Part shown: positions 1 through 8,139 of the stretch, piece after piece
Layout of the letters: every line of letters starts with the position of its first letter
Numbering within the stretch: the first letter of the stretch is position 1
Assembly (NCBI RefSeq): GCF_000427405.1
Contig: NZ_ATXY01000005.1
Coordinates: 1 to 64,000 of the forward strand
DNA: 64,000 bases
Source: Flectobacillus major DSM 103
GTDB lineage: Bacteria > Bacteroidota > Bacteroidia > Cytophagales > Spirosomataceae
Direction of reading: 5' to 3'
The notes under the pieces: generated by a model
Databases searched by the model: none
The model's input: only the letters and a program-made list of their open reading frames with translations
Told to the model about the DNA's origin: nothing
Translations under genes and position numbers: made by a program

Positions 1-1
1 G

Positions 2-44
2 TTGAAATTCAAAACACTTTACAGTAAAGTGTTTTGAATTTCAA
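2..44. repeat. Perfect 21-bp palindrome, terminator-like
   Basis: Positions 2-22 and 24-44 are exact reverse complements around a single central A at 23. The arms are AT-rich with an internal AACACTTT/AAAGTGTT core. It lies just downstream of the decayed minus-strand ATPase gene that ends at 76, so it could be that gene's terminator, or a shared terminator with a convergent gene outside the window. There is no long T tract on either side, so a cruciform or protein-binding role is also possible. Confidence 0.6.
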
Positions 45-75
45 TAAGAGTATTGAACTTTTATATATTCTTAGT

Positions 76-405
76 TCAGCCTATTTTCACAGAAATAGAC
101 TGGAAAACTTCGCAATTATAGGGTATTCTATCCGCCAACGATTCAGAGGGTTGTTTGAGTAATGCCAAGCCCAAAATAAAAAATTGGGCTGTTCTAAATC
201 CATGCCTAGGTTGAACCTCATCAAGCATAATAAGTTTGCCAGTATACAACTCAAAATAAGCTTCAGGATCGGTAAGTTTGGCTTAATCGCTTGGACTTTC
301 GAGATCAAGATAAATAACCGCTAGACTGATACTCTCGGCAATTGCTTCGGCCAAAGTTATTTTCCCAACCTAACGAGCCCTCAAAATACTCTCTGCGATT
401 TTCGT
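76..405 (-). pseudogene. Remnant of an AAA_14/DUF4143-type ATPase
   Basis: Reading the minus strand from 405 to the TGA at 76-78 in one frame gives a recognisable but broken ATPase of the AAA_14/DUF4143 kind, the family often encoded alone in Bacteroidota genomes. The Walker A region reads R-stop-VGKITLAEAIAE where intact members have GPRQVGKTTLA. It is followed by YLDLES, a second stop (TAA), then LTDPEAYFELYTGKLIMLDE with the Walker B DE. After DEVQPRHG the usual segment of roughly 15-20 residues is missing, and the frame resumes with FFILGLALLKQPSESLADRI, which corresponds to the sensor region of the family. The N-terminus before residue T405 and the entire C-terminal DUF4143 half are absent. 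Two in-frame stops, a deletion and double truncation show it is not functional. Family assignment is from memory of the motif pattern. Confidence 0.7.
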
Positions 406-583
406 TTAATCTACAAAACAATATTAGATTTACAAGAATGTAATTAGGTTAAATCTAGGATATTGATTTGTATCTTTTTGAATGATGAGTCCACAAATTA
501 TGATCTAGAAATTAAAATTGTTACTATCGTCACTAATTTAGTATTCACTCACAACTTTGCTTATTTCAACTATCCAATCAACT

Positions 584-2098
584 ATGAAAAAAAGTATTAA
601 CGTGGCTTTTTTATTGTGCTTATTTATCAATGCCTCTATTGTGATTGCACAAAAAACCTCGAAAAACACCGCACAAAGTCGTACTATTATTACTTCCGAC
701 GGAGAAATAGATGATGTTGATTCATTTATTCGAATGTTGCTCTATGCCAACGAGTTCAAAATAGAAGGGCTCGTATATAGTAGTTCGCAATGGCACTACA
801 AAGGCGATGGCAAAGGCACCTTATTTACTTCCGAAATGGAATATACAGCCAAAAGGTATGGGCAACGCACCGATTTAAGATGGCCAGGCACTTCTTGGAT
901 GCAAGAATTATTGGATGAATATGAAAAAATACAGCCCAATTTGCTGCTGCACGACTCCAAATACCCTTCTGCCGATGCCCTACGAAAACTGATAAAAGTA
1001 GGAAATATTGATTTTGAAGGCGAAATGGAAAAGGATACAGAAGGAGCAGCATTCATAAAACAAAAATTACTAGACAACGACCTAACTCCGCTTTATTTGC
1101 AAGTTTGGGGAGGTACCAATACCATTGCCAAAGCCTTGAAATCTATTGAAGATGACTATAAAAATACCAAACAATGGCAAAAGATTTATGATAAAGTAGG
1201 TAGAAAAGCTATTATTTATGCTGTTTTAGACCAAGATGCCACCTACAAAAAATATGTAGCTCCTCATTGGCCCAATATCAAGGTATTTTATAACTCCGAC
1301 CAATTTTGGTGTTTGGCTTATCCTTGGCCTAATGTTGTACCTAAAGAGTTACAACCATACTTGAGAGGCGAATTTATGGCCAACAATATCATCAAAAATC
1401 ATGGGCCATTATTAGCAAAATACTATGCTTGGGGCGATGGCCAAAAGCAAGCTGGCGACGAAGAACATACACATGGTACTAAAGAAGACATGGAAAAATA
1501 CAAAATGACTTCTTATGATTTTATTTCGGAAGGTGACTCGCCTGCTTATTTTCAGCTAATAGATGTTGGCCTGATGAGTAAAAATAACCCCGAATATGGT
1601 GGTTGGGGCGGTAGAATGGTACAGTCAAAAAATAACCCAAACCGTTGGGAAGACGGTAAAAGTATTACAGATTATAACCCTTTTACTCGCCAACAAGATG
1701 CCTCATTTCCTCAAACTCGTTGGATTGATGCCCTTCAGCTAGACTTTGCCGCCAGAGCCGACTGGTGTATTAAGCCTTATGCTCAAGCCAATCATGCTCC
1801 GTCTATTTCAATCAAAAATGGCAATGTCAGAATGGTAAAGGCGGGTGAAAAAATAACAATAGAAACCCAAACCTCTGACCCTGACCACAATACGGTATCA
1901 CTAAAATTCTGGCAATATCAAGAAGCTGGCACTTGTTTAGGTTCTGTAAAAATAGAAAATAGTACTCCTGAAAAGGCTCAAATTACAATACCCGACAGTG
2001 TCTCTAAAGGACAAACCATTCATATTATTGTAGAAGGAAAAGATAATGGTGAGCCAGCTTTGATTCGTTATCAACGTGTTATTTTAAAAATTTCATAA
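584..2098 (+). CDS. DUF1593 (Sde182-like) nucleoside hydrolase-like secreted protein
   Basis: The 504-residue product begins with a signal peptide (residues 1-23, ending VIAQ), so it should be exported. Next comes a DUF1593 domain, a nucleoside hydrolase-like fold: RTIITSDGEIDDVDSF with acidic residues D39, D43, D44 and D46 resembles the calcium-binding Asp cluster of nucleoside hydrolases. Residues from about 415 onward form a beta-rich C-terminal domain like that of the cellulose-binding protein Sde182. Substrate is unknown for this family. I chose the ATG at 584; a TTG 27 bases upstream would put nine residues before the signal peptide. A weak -7 box (TATCTTTT) lies at 471-478. The gene stands alone between a pseudogene and a redoxin-like gene, with no obvious operon partner. 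Confidence 0.85.
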   Translation: MKKSINVAFLLCLFINASIVIAQKTSKNTAQSRTIITSDGEIDDVDSFIRMLLYANEFKIEGLVYSSSQWHYKGDGKGTLFTSEMEYTAKRYGQRTDLRWPGTSWMQELLDEYEKIQPNLLLHDSKYPSADALRKLIKVGNIDFEGEMEKDTEGAAFIKQKLLDNDLTPLYLQVWGGTNTIAKALKSIEDDYKNTKQWQKIYDKVGRKAIIYAVLDQDATYKKYVAPHWPNIKVFYNSDQFWCLAYPWPNVVPKELQPYLRGEFMANNIIKNHGPLLAKYYAWGDGQKQAGDEEHTHGTKEDMEKYKMTSYDFISEGDSPAYFQLIDVGLMSKNNPEYGGWGGRMVQSKNNPNRWEDGKSITDYNPFTRQQDASFPQTRWIDALQLDFAARADWCIKPYAQANHAPSISIKNGNVRMVKAGEKITIETQTSDPDHNTVSLKFWQYQEAGTCLGSVKIENSTPEKAQITIPDSVSKGQTIHIIVEGKDNGEPALIRYQRVILKIS

Positions 2099-2341
2099 AC
2101 ATAATGACTTATATCATTGATAATCAGACTCATAAAGCATAATATCGTCTATTGTTTTGATTATAAATAGTGTACTACACAGAATTATACCATATTTTTC
2201 AAGAAGATATACAAAGTATTTTTTCTATTTCACTTCAAAAAAATACTGGATAATTCTGTGTGCTTTTTCCTTTTTTTACAAATATATCTTTACACCAATA
2301 ATTCGCTTGATTAATGAGACAAAACTGAATTCAAGAATGCG
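2099..2341. other. Intergenic region with a long-range inverted repeat
   Basis: No convincing gene is present. Positions 2177-2188 and 2250-2261 are a perfect 12-bp inverted repeat (ACACAGAATTAT) separated by about 60 bases, followed by a T-rich stretch at 2263-2277. On the plus strand it could act as a weak terminator for the DUF1593 gene. A short open frame at 2157-2408 has low-complexity, Phe/Tyr/Ile-rich content and overlaps the next promoter, so I do not call it. Confidence 0.4.
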
Positions 2342-2376
2342 TTTGAACCAGTACATCTATTTTTTCACTATATTTG
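2342..2376 (+). promoter_or_regulatory. Bacteroidota-type promoter for the redoxin-like gene
   Basis: TTTG at 2342-2345, a 23-base spacer, then TATATTTG at 2369-2376, an exact match to the TAnnTTTG -7 consensus. The predicted transcript would start near 2382. This excludes the TTG at 2374, inside the -7 box, as a translation start for the following gene. Confidence 0.5.
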
Positions 2377-2451
2377 CCTACAAATATTATAGACTATATA
2401 TTCTTTAGTGTAATAATGGTCAAACCAATAACACATTATAACAAAACTACT

Positions 2452-3051
2452 ATGTTAGGCTCAGTCAACTTCATCAAACCCAATCTTAATAATTTTCAAG
2501 AATTCAGAAGCAAAGCTCTTTGTGCAGGATTAATTGCCCCCAACTTTTCTGTTCCGCAGCAAAATGGCTTATGGCAAAACCTTCCTGCCGATTTATTACT
2601 ACATCAGCCTATTTCTTTAGCTTACTTATCGCAGGATAATCCTATTTTGTTAAGTTTTTATTCTCCTTTGTGGGACGACTACGGCGATATCCAAATAGTA
2701 CTCATCCAAAAATCTTATAAAAAATTAATTGACCTTGGTATCGACATTTTAGTAGTTACGACGGTTCATCCCGACCAGTTACCAGATTTAGCCCGAAAAT
2801 TTAAGCTAACCCTCAATATTTGTTTTGATGAAGGCAACCATATTGCCCAACAATTTGGTGTTATCCGTGACGACTACCCAACTTGGCAGCATTTCTCGGG
2901 TATTTCTGAAAATATTCCGCTACCTGCTTCGTATTTAATTTTACCCAATGGGCGAATTATCCATGATTTTTTTGATGAAAATCTCAACACATTTTTGTCT
3001 TTTAAAGAGATTGAGGCGTTTGTGAATAATTATCGGCTTCATAAAAAATAA
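2452..3051 (+). CDS. Peroxiredoxin-fold (AhpC/TSA-like) protein lacking catalytic cysteines
   Basis: The 199-residue protein has the layout of an AhpC/TSA redoxin: APNFSVPQQNG (29-39), a central beta strand PILLSFYSP, and late motifs FGVIRDDYP and PASYLILPNGRI that match the redoxin C-terminal strands. Where active members have WCPYC, this one reads WDDYG (74-78), so the peroxidatic cysteine is Asp and the second cysteine is Gly. The only cysteines are C24 and the one in NICFDEGN, neither in the active-site position. It has no signal peptide, so a cytoplasmic location is likely. A redox-inactive binding or regulatory role is possible. Start choice: ATG 2452 or ATG 2416 (12 residues longer); both lie downstream of the promoter at 2369, and I prefer 2452 only because the upstream residues look unstructured. 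Confidence 0.75.
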   Translation: MLGSVNFIKPNLNNFQEFRSKALCAGLIAPNFSVPQQNGLWQNLPADLLLHQPISLAYLSQDNPILLSFYSPLWDDYGDIQIVLIQKSYKKLIDLGIDILVVTTVHPDQLPDLARKFKLTLNICFDEGNHIAQQFGVIRDDYPTWQHFSGISENIPLPASYLILPNGRIIHDFFDENLNTFLSFKEIEAFVNNYRLHKK

Positions 3052-3103
3052 ATAAAATCAGAATAAAGTCTACAAAGTATATGGATTTTATATTCTTTTG
3101 TTA

Positions 3104-3253
3104 TACCTTTGCATTACAAACTGACGTTTAACCTGTGGTAATCATAAAATTGACATTTGTTTTAGAAGTATCGACAGCTTGAACTAATGGTAGTCTATTT
3201 AATCAATCTAGTTTGGTAAGGGTGAAAGCGTTGCTTTCACTCTTATTTATTTT
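3104..3253 (+). ncRNA. Candidate small RNA with its own promoter and terminator
   Basis: A -7 box TACCTTTG lies at 3104-3111, giving a predicted start near 3117. About 100 bases later a 12-bp hairpin ends in a T-rich tail (3218-3253). No start codon with a credible frame lies between. The downstream exporter gene has a separate -7 box at 3305, after the terminator, so this looks like an independent short transcript rather than a plain 5' UTR. A leader with conditional termination is the alternative. I recognise no known RNA family. Confidence 0.35.
3218..3253 (+). terminator. Intrinsic terminator of the candidate small RNA
   Basis: Left arm 3218-3229 pairs with 3233-3244 (core GTGAAAGC/GCTTTCAC, 12 pairs including one G-T wobble) around a GTT loop, followed by ATTTATTTT. 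It lies 100 bases upstream of the TauE/SafE-like gene. Confidence 0.55.
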
Positions 3254-3304
3254 AAGGCAAAAATAAAACTCTATAAAAATGATAGGATATATAGTTTTAT
3301 ACTT

Positions 3305-3312
3305 TATATTTG
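3305..3312 (+). promoter_or_regulatory. TAnnTTTG -7 box for the TauE/SafE-like gene
   Basis: TATATTTG matches the Bacteroidota -7 consensus and lies 40 bases before the GTG start at 3353. No clear TTTG -33 element is seen at the usual distance, so strength is uncertain. Confidence 0.4.
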
Positions 3313-3352
3313 TGCAATATTTTTAATAACACTTAATCAAAATCTTATCAAA

Positions 3353-4267
3353 GTGCAAGTAGTAGATACACAAAATAAGACCATCAGTATTGCTGAAAAG
3401 CCCATACCTAGCAACTGGATATGGTATGTTATTCCGACAGTCTTACTCTTAGGCTGTTTGATTACACTCTATTTTAATGGTAAAATACCCATTTCATTAG
3501 ATACTATCCAAAATGGTTTCTCTGGCGATTTTTGGTTATATGTAATGGTTGGGCTAGGGGCACAACTGGTAGATGGTACTTTGGGTATGGCTTATGGTGT
3601 TACTTCAACCTCCTTTTTATTAGGCTTAGGTGTACCACCTGCTGTAAGTAGTACGAGTGTTCACGTTGCCGAAATGTTTACAACAGGAGCATCTGCAATC
3701 TCGCATTTCAAATTTAAGAATATCAATAAAAAGCTCTTCAAAAACCTACTTATTCCTGGGGTAATAGGCTCAGTTGTAGGGGCATATTTGCTATCAGATT
3801 TTATTAATGGCGATTTGATAAAGCCTTATATTTCTGTTTACATGGTATTTTTGGGAGTTATTATTATACGCAAAGGACTACAAAAAAATATTGTAAAACA
3901 AAGAACAAAACGCCTAGGTTTATTAGCTGTTTTTGGTGGATTTATGGATGCCATTGGCGGTGGTGGATGGGGCCCAATCGTGACTTCATCGTTGCTAGGC
4001 CGTGGCCGCGACCCCCGTTATACAATCGGCTCGGTAAATGCAGCCGAATTTGCTATCTCTTTTGCTAGTGGTATTACCTTTTTGATATTTCAGGGGGTAA
4101 ACTCTTGGCAAGTTGTACTTGGCCTTGTCGTGGGTGGAGTAATTGCCTCTCCTTTGGGTGCAATTTTAGTAAATAAAGTAAAACGTAAGCCATTGATGGT
4201 TTTGGTAGGAACTCTCGTAATACTAATCAGTATCAGAACTATCCTGAAGAGTTTACATATATTGTAA
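3353..4267 (+). CDS. TauE/SafE family sulfite or sulfonate exporter
   Basis: This 304-residue membrane protein has about eight hydrophobic segments and the two repeated halves of the TauE/SafE family. The first half contains GAQLVDGTLGMAYGVTSTS and VSSTSVHVAEMFTTGASAIS; the second repeats the theme with FGGFMDAIGGGGWGPI and GSVNAAEFAISFASG. Members are proposed to export sulfite, sulfoacetate or related anions across the inner membrane. Translation appears to start at GTG 3353, since no ATG lies between the promoter at 3305 and the first membrane segment. It is followed by a strong terminator at 4343. In this window it fits with the SsuD-like and SoxCD-like genes downstream as a possible sulfite outlet, but the substrate is an inference. 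Confidence 0.88.
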   Translation: MQVVDTQNKTISIAEKPIPSNWIWYVIPTVLLLGCLITLYFNGKIPISLDTIQNGFSGDFWLYVMVGLGAQLVDGTLGMAYGVTSTSFLLGLGVPPAVSSTSVHVAEMFTTGASAISHFKFKNINKKLFKNLLIPGVIGSVVGAYLLSDFINGDLIKPYISVYMVFLGVIIIRKGLQKNIVKQRTKRLGLLAVFGGFMDAIGGGGWGPIVTSSLLGRGRDPRYTIGSVNAAEFAISFASGITFLIFQGVNSWQVVLGLVVGGVIASPLGAILVNKVKRKPLMVLVGTLVILISIRTILKSLHIL

Positions 4268-4342
4268 AAAATAACAAGTGCAAAAGCTCAATTCTTGATT
4301 TCTTTTGTATTGAGAACAGACATTACAAATCGTTATTATTAT

Positions 4343-4379
4343 TCCCTTGGAAGAGTTTCTTTCAAGGGATTTTTTCTTT
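4343..4379 (+). terminator. Intrinsic terminator after the exporter gene
   Basis: Arms 4343-4354 (TCCCTTGGAAGA) and 4358-4369 (TCTTTCAAGGGA) form 12 pairs with one wobble around a GTT loop and are followed by TTTTTTCTTT. This is the clearest Rho-independent terminator on the plus strand. The rest of 4380-4750 shows no gene. Confidence 0.85.
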
Positions 4380-4750
4380 AGTCCAAATTTTTATACGCAA
4401 ATAAGTGTACCACCAAGATTAGATTACGAACAACTGAAATGTATTATACGTTTTAAAATAAAAATATGCAATAGATATTGTCTCAAAATGATATTTCCTT
4501 AATAAAAGAGCTATTACATTTTGTAAAAAGTATAATATATCTACAAATAATACTATTATTGATTTCTAAAAGCTTCTAACAAATCATATAATTAACCCAA
4601 CAAACCGTTCAGGTTTTGGCTAAAATACCTACAAATAATGCCATTTATTTTTACTACTATCTCATAAACAGACTGTTATATTTTACCCTCAAAAAAGCCT
4701 CGTTGTCATGCTTTATCGGGAGTCCCCCAAAAAGAATTTCATGAAAATAC

Positions 4751-4781
4751 TTGCTATTAATAAAATACAAATTTAATTTTG
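4751..4781 (+). promoter_or_regulatory. Promoter of the susC1 operon
   Basis: TTG at 4751-4753, a 20-base spacer and TAATTTTG at 4774-4781 fit the TTG-N19-23-TAnnTTTG arrangement closely. The predicted start near 4788 gives a leader of about 245 bases before susC1, long enough to include the conserved element at 4892-5034. Confidence 0.6.
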
Positions 4782-4891
4782 TCGACTTAATCTACAATTT
4801 ATATAGATTATATAGATTGTATTTCAATTCTATTGAGTACATCAAATTCTATTAATTACACTTGTTAAAACGATTTACAATGAGTACTTAA

Positions 4892-5034
4892 CTTATTGAT
4901 AAACGATAAAAAAAGCCACCCTTGCTGGCACAAGGATGGCTGGTCAAAAAAGGTTCATCGCGAAATGATTTTAGGAGATTGCATAGCAATCGTCCCAAGG
5001 CCTTATTTTTTTTAATTTAACCATTACAAAGTAA
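4892..5034 (+). promoter_or_regulatory. Conserved structured RNA leader of susC1
   Basis: The last 143 bases of the leader align with those upstream of susC3 (23098-23236). Shared order: CTTATT...AAACGA with an A-rich run, hairpin I (4915-4924 with 4931-4940, six-base loop CTGGCA), an A-rich linker, the strictly kept single-strand block GTTCATCGCGAAATGATT (4953-4970), hairpin II (4974-4982 with 4986-4995: GGA, GATTGC, loop ATA, GCAATC, bulged G, TCC), then AACCATTACAAAGTAA ending at the ATG. Both stems differ in sequence between copies but keep pairing. Hairpin I here has one C-A mismatch. I do not recognise a known riboswitch. It may bind a small RNA, a ligand or a protein. Confidence 0.65.
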
Positions 5035-8000
5035 ATGAAAAAAAGAATTTTACTACTAATCTGGATGAGTATTTTGTTGATTCCCGCAGGAATTTTTGCT
5101 CAAAATACTGGTGCAACAATCAATTCCAATCTTTCAGGAAGGATTTTAGATGATAAAACCAAAGAACCGCTTATTGGAGCAAGCGTTCGGATTAAAGGCA
5201 CAACCCATGGCGTAATTACTGATACCGAAGGTAAGTTTTATTTTGCTACAGGTCAGAAATTACCTTATACGCTCATTATCAACTACATTGGATATGAAAG
5301 CAAAGAAATCACTGCTTCAAAAAGCACTATAGAAATTACCCTTCGTGGCGATTCTAAAGAGCTTAATGAAATTGTAGTAGTGGGTTATGGCACACAAGAA
5401 CGCAAAAACTTGATAGGCTCAATTACCAAAGTAAACCCTTCAGAAGTTAGCTCGATTCCCGTAGGAAGTATTGATGCCCAATTGCAAGGAAAAGTGTCGG
5501 GTGTTCAGATTTCATCGGCTACTGGTGTTCCTGGCGAAGCAGTTAATGTAAGAGTACGTGGTGCTACTTCTATCAATGCCGACAACGACCCTCTGTATGT
5601 TGTAGATGGTGTTTTTATCAATAGCAATAGCCTTCAAACTATTGGTACTGGGGGTAAAGCTACGTCACCAATTGCAGACTTAAACCCTACTGATATTCAG
5701 AGCATTGAGGTATTGAAAGATGCCGAAGCAACTGCATTGTATGGGTCAAGAGGTGCTAATGGCGTAATTTTAATTACGACAAAAAGAGGAAATTTTGAGC
5801 AAGCCCCAAAAATAAATGTTAATGCAAGCTTTGGTCAGGCAAAAGCAACTAAGCTTTGGGAACTGACAACTGGCCCAGAACATGCTCAGCTAGTAAACGA
5901 ATGGTGGATTAATACAGGAAAAGATACGCCTTCACTCAACAGAACGGTAGCCAACAGACCATTCAGGCCAGTGTCGGAAGGTGGACGTGGTTTACCAGAA
6001 GAACAACAAACATACGACCGCCTTAGCGAGGCTTTCCGCACTGCTACCCTTCAGAGCTACGATGTGTCGTTGGCTGGTGGTACAAAAACTACTAAATATT
6101 ATATCGGAGGTGGTTTTAACTCGCAAGAGGCTATTTTAAAACCTATCACATTTAACCGTGCTAGTTTTAAAGTAAACCTAGACCAAAAGGTAAGCGACAA
6201 AGTTCAGGTGGGCGTAAGCAACTCTTTCTCAAGAACATACAGAAACCAAGCTCGTGCTGGCGATGGCCCTCAAGGTGGTTTGTTACAAGCAGCTTTGCAT
6301 ACGCCAACCTACTTGTCACCTTATAATGAACAAGGTGTTTTGGTGGGGCGTGCTGGTTTTGATAACCTAACTTTATTGTTAGAAAACTACGATGTACATT
6401 CTACTAGCTTGAGGTATATCGGAAACCTTTATGTGGATGCGTATTTATTGCCAAACCTAAAACTACGTTCTAGCTGGGGTGTTGATTATAATAATTACAA
6501 CGAATCAGAATACTGGAATACTTTCTTGTTATTGGGAGCTCAAGGTGGTTTGGCTACTTCTTCTATTTCTCAGTTTACTTCGTTATTGAATGAACAAACG
6601 CTTACTTATCGCCAAAAATTGGGAGACAAACACTCATTTGGTATTGTGGTAGGTAATACGCTTCAAAGTGATGTCTTGAACAGAACTTATGCTGAAGGAC
6701 GAGGCTTTGCCAACAATTCATTCAAGATTATCTCTTCTGCTGCTACAACAATCAGTTCTCAAAACTGGAGTAAAAGTAATTTGGCTTCGTTTTTTGCCAA
6801 AGCAGATTATAATTTTGACGGAAAATATTTATTTAATGTAAGTCTGAGAGCCGATGGTTCTTCTCGATTTGGTACAGACCGTAAATGGGGGTATTTCCCA
6901 GCTGTAGGTGCAGCTTGGCGACTAAAACAAGAAGATTTCTTGAAAAATAATACGGTTATTTCAGACCTAAAATTAAAAACTAGCTACGGTATTGTAGGTA
7001 ACCAAAATGGTATCGGAAATTTTGCTTCGCAAGGTTTATGGACAGGCGGTGCTTCTTACCAAGGAAGTGCAGGAACAGCTCCACAACAACTGGCAAACCC
7101 AGATTTGAGATGGGAAAAAACAAACCAATTTAATATAGGTATTGATGCAGCGTTATTGAACGGAAAAATCGCTTTTGAATTTAATTATTACACAAAATAT
7201 ACAAGAGACGGTTTGTTGCAATTAGCTTTACCAAGTACAACAGGCTTTGCTAATTATTGGAGCAACGCAGCCGAAATCAGCAACAAAGGTTTTGAGTTTA
7301 GTATTAATACAACCAATATTCAGCAAGGAGGTTTTACTTGGACTTCTAATTTGAATATTGCTCAAAACATCAATAATATCGAGAAATTAGAAAATCCGCT
7401 TCGTTATGGTAGCCGCGACTTGATTCTTCAACAGCAAGGCACTCCACTTTATTCTTTCTGGGTATATAAACAATTGTACGTAGACCCACAAACAGGTAAT
7501 GTAGTGTATGAAGATGTAAATAAAGATGGACAAATAACCGTAGCCGACCGTCAAATTGTAGGAAGTATCTGGCCAAAATTCTTTGGAGGATTCACCAACA
7601 ATTTCAGCTACAAAGGCTTTGAAGTATCTGCTTTCTTGGCATTCCAGTACGGAAACAAAATCTATAACCACAACAAGTTCTTTGGTGAAGGTGGTGGAGC
7701 TAGAGATGCCGCTCGTATTATTTTTGCTAGTAACTTGGCTCGTTGGCAAAAACCTGGCGATATTACCGATGTTCCTCGTCCAGACGGGGTAAACGTTAAT
7801 AACTACCGTGATGGTGGTAGCCGCTGGCTAGAAGACGGTTCTTTCCTTCGCTTACGTTCATTGAATGTAGGATATAATTTGCCAAAATCTGTTGCCAAAA
7901 AACTCGGAGCAGAGGGTATTAAAGTATTTGTGAATGGAACAAACCTTTTCTTGATTACCAAATACACAGGACTTGACCCAGAATCTAGTGCTAGTAGTGA

Positions 8001-8079
8001 CCAAAATGCACAAGGGATTGATTTGGGTACTCCACCACAGCCACGCAGTTTTCAAGCTGGTTTTAATTTGACATTCTAG
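5035..8079 (+). CDS. SusC/RagA TonB-linked outer membrane transporter 1
   Basis: This 1014-residue protein has a signal peptide (1-23, GIFAQ), a carboxypeptidase-regulatory-like domain (about 33-105, GRILDDKTKEPLIGASVRIK), a plug domain introduced by NEIVVVGYGTQE and carrying the SusC signature [20 protein letters not shown], and a 22-strand-type barrel ending in GFNLTF. SusC proteins import bound ligands across the outer membrane using TonB energy, working with a SusD lipoprotein lid. The partner susD1 follows after 60 bases. Downstream are two DoxX-like membrane proteins instead of glycan-degrading enzymes, so the ligand may not be a polysaccharide. Regulation: promoter at 4751-4781 and a conserved leader at 4892-5034. 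Its N-terminal module closely resembles those of SusC3 and of the TonB receptor at 50641-53205. Confidence 0.95.
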   Translation: MKKRILLLIWMSILLIPAGIFAQNTGATINSNLSGRILDDKTKEPLIGASVRIKGTTHGVITDTEGKFYFATGQKLPYTLIINYIGYESKEITASKSTIEITLRGDSKELNEIVVVGYGTQERKNLIGSITKVNPSEVSSIPVGSIDAQLQGKVSGVQISSATGVPGEAVNVRVRGATSINADNDPLYVVDGVFINSNSLQTIGTGGKATSPIADLNPTDIQSIEVLKDAEATALYGSRGANGVILITTKRGNFEQAPKINVNASFGQAKATKLWELTTGPEHAQLVNEWWINTGKDTPSLNRTVANRPFRPVSEGGRGLPEEQQTYDRLSEAFRTATLQSYDVSLAGGTKTTKYYIGGGFNSQEAILKPITFNRASFKVNLDQKVSDKVQVGVSNSFSRTYRNQARAGDGPQGGLLQAALHTPTYLSPYNEQGVLVGRAGFDNLTLLLENYDVHSTSLRYIGNLYVDAYLLPNLKLRSSWGVDYNNYNESEYWNTFLLLGAQGGLATSSISQFTSLLNEQTLTYRQKLGDKHSFGIVVGNTLQSDVLNRTYAEGRGFANNSFKIISSAATTISSQNWSKSNLASFFAKADYNFDGKYLFNVSLRADGSSRFGTDRKWGYFPAVGAAWRLKQEDFLKNNTVISDLKLKTSYGIVGNQNGIGNFASQGLWTGGASYQGSAGTAPQQLANPDLRWEKTNQFNIGIDAALLNGKIAFEFNYYTKYTRDGLLQLALPSTTGFANYWSNAAEISNKGFEFSINTTNIQQGGFTWTSNLNIAQNINNIEKLENPLRYGSRDLILQQQGTPLYSFWVYKQLYVDPQTGNVVYEDVNKDGQITVADRQIVGSIWPKFFGGFTNNFSYKGFEVSAFLAFQYGNKIYNHNKFFGEGGGARDAARIIFASNLARWQKPGDITDVPRPDGVNVNNYRDGGSRWLEDGSFLRLRSLNVGYNLPKSVAKKLGAEGIKVFVNGTNLFLITKYTGLDPESSASSDQNAQGIDLGTPPQPRSFQAGFNLTF

Positions 8080-8139
8080 TTACTGATTTGAATACTATCA
8101 AATTTCCCAATTCAGTACCCAAATTTTAAATTTTGAAAT

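Noticed and set aside
557-583. TTG start that would extend the DUF1593 protein by nine residues
   Set aside because: The ATG at 584 begins a normal signal peptide; the TTG adds a polar stretch before it.
2157-2408. Open frame of 83 codons between the DUF1593 and redoxin-like genes
   Set aside because: Low-complexity Phe/Tyr/Ile-rich translation, overlap with the next promoter and no family motif; likely chance in AT-rich intergenic DNA.
4892-5034. Identity of the susC leader as a known riboswitch
   Set aside because: I compared it mentally with SAM, TPP, cobalamin, preQ1 and c-di-GMP classes and saw no defining core; it is left as an unassigned element.
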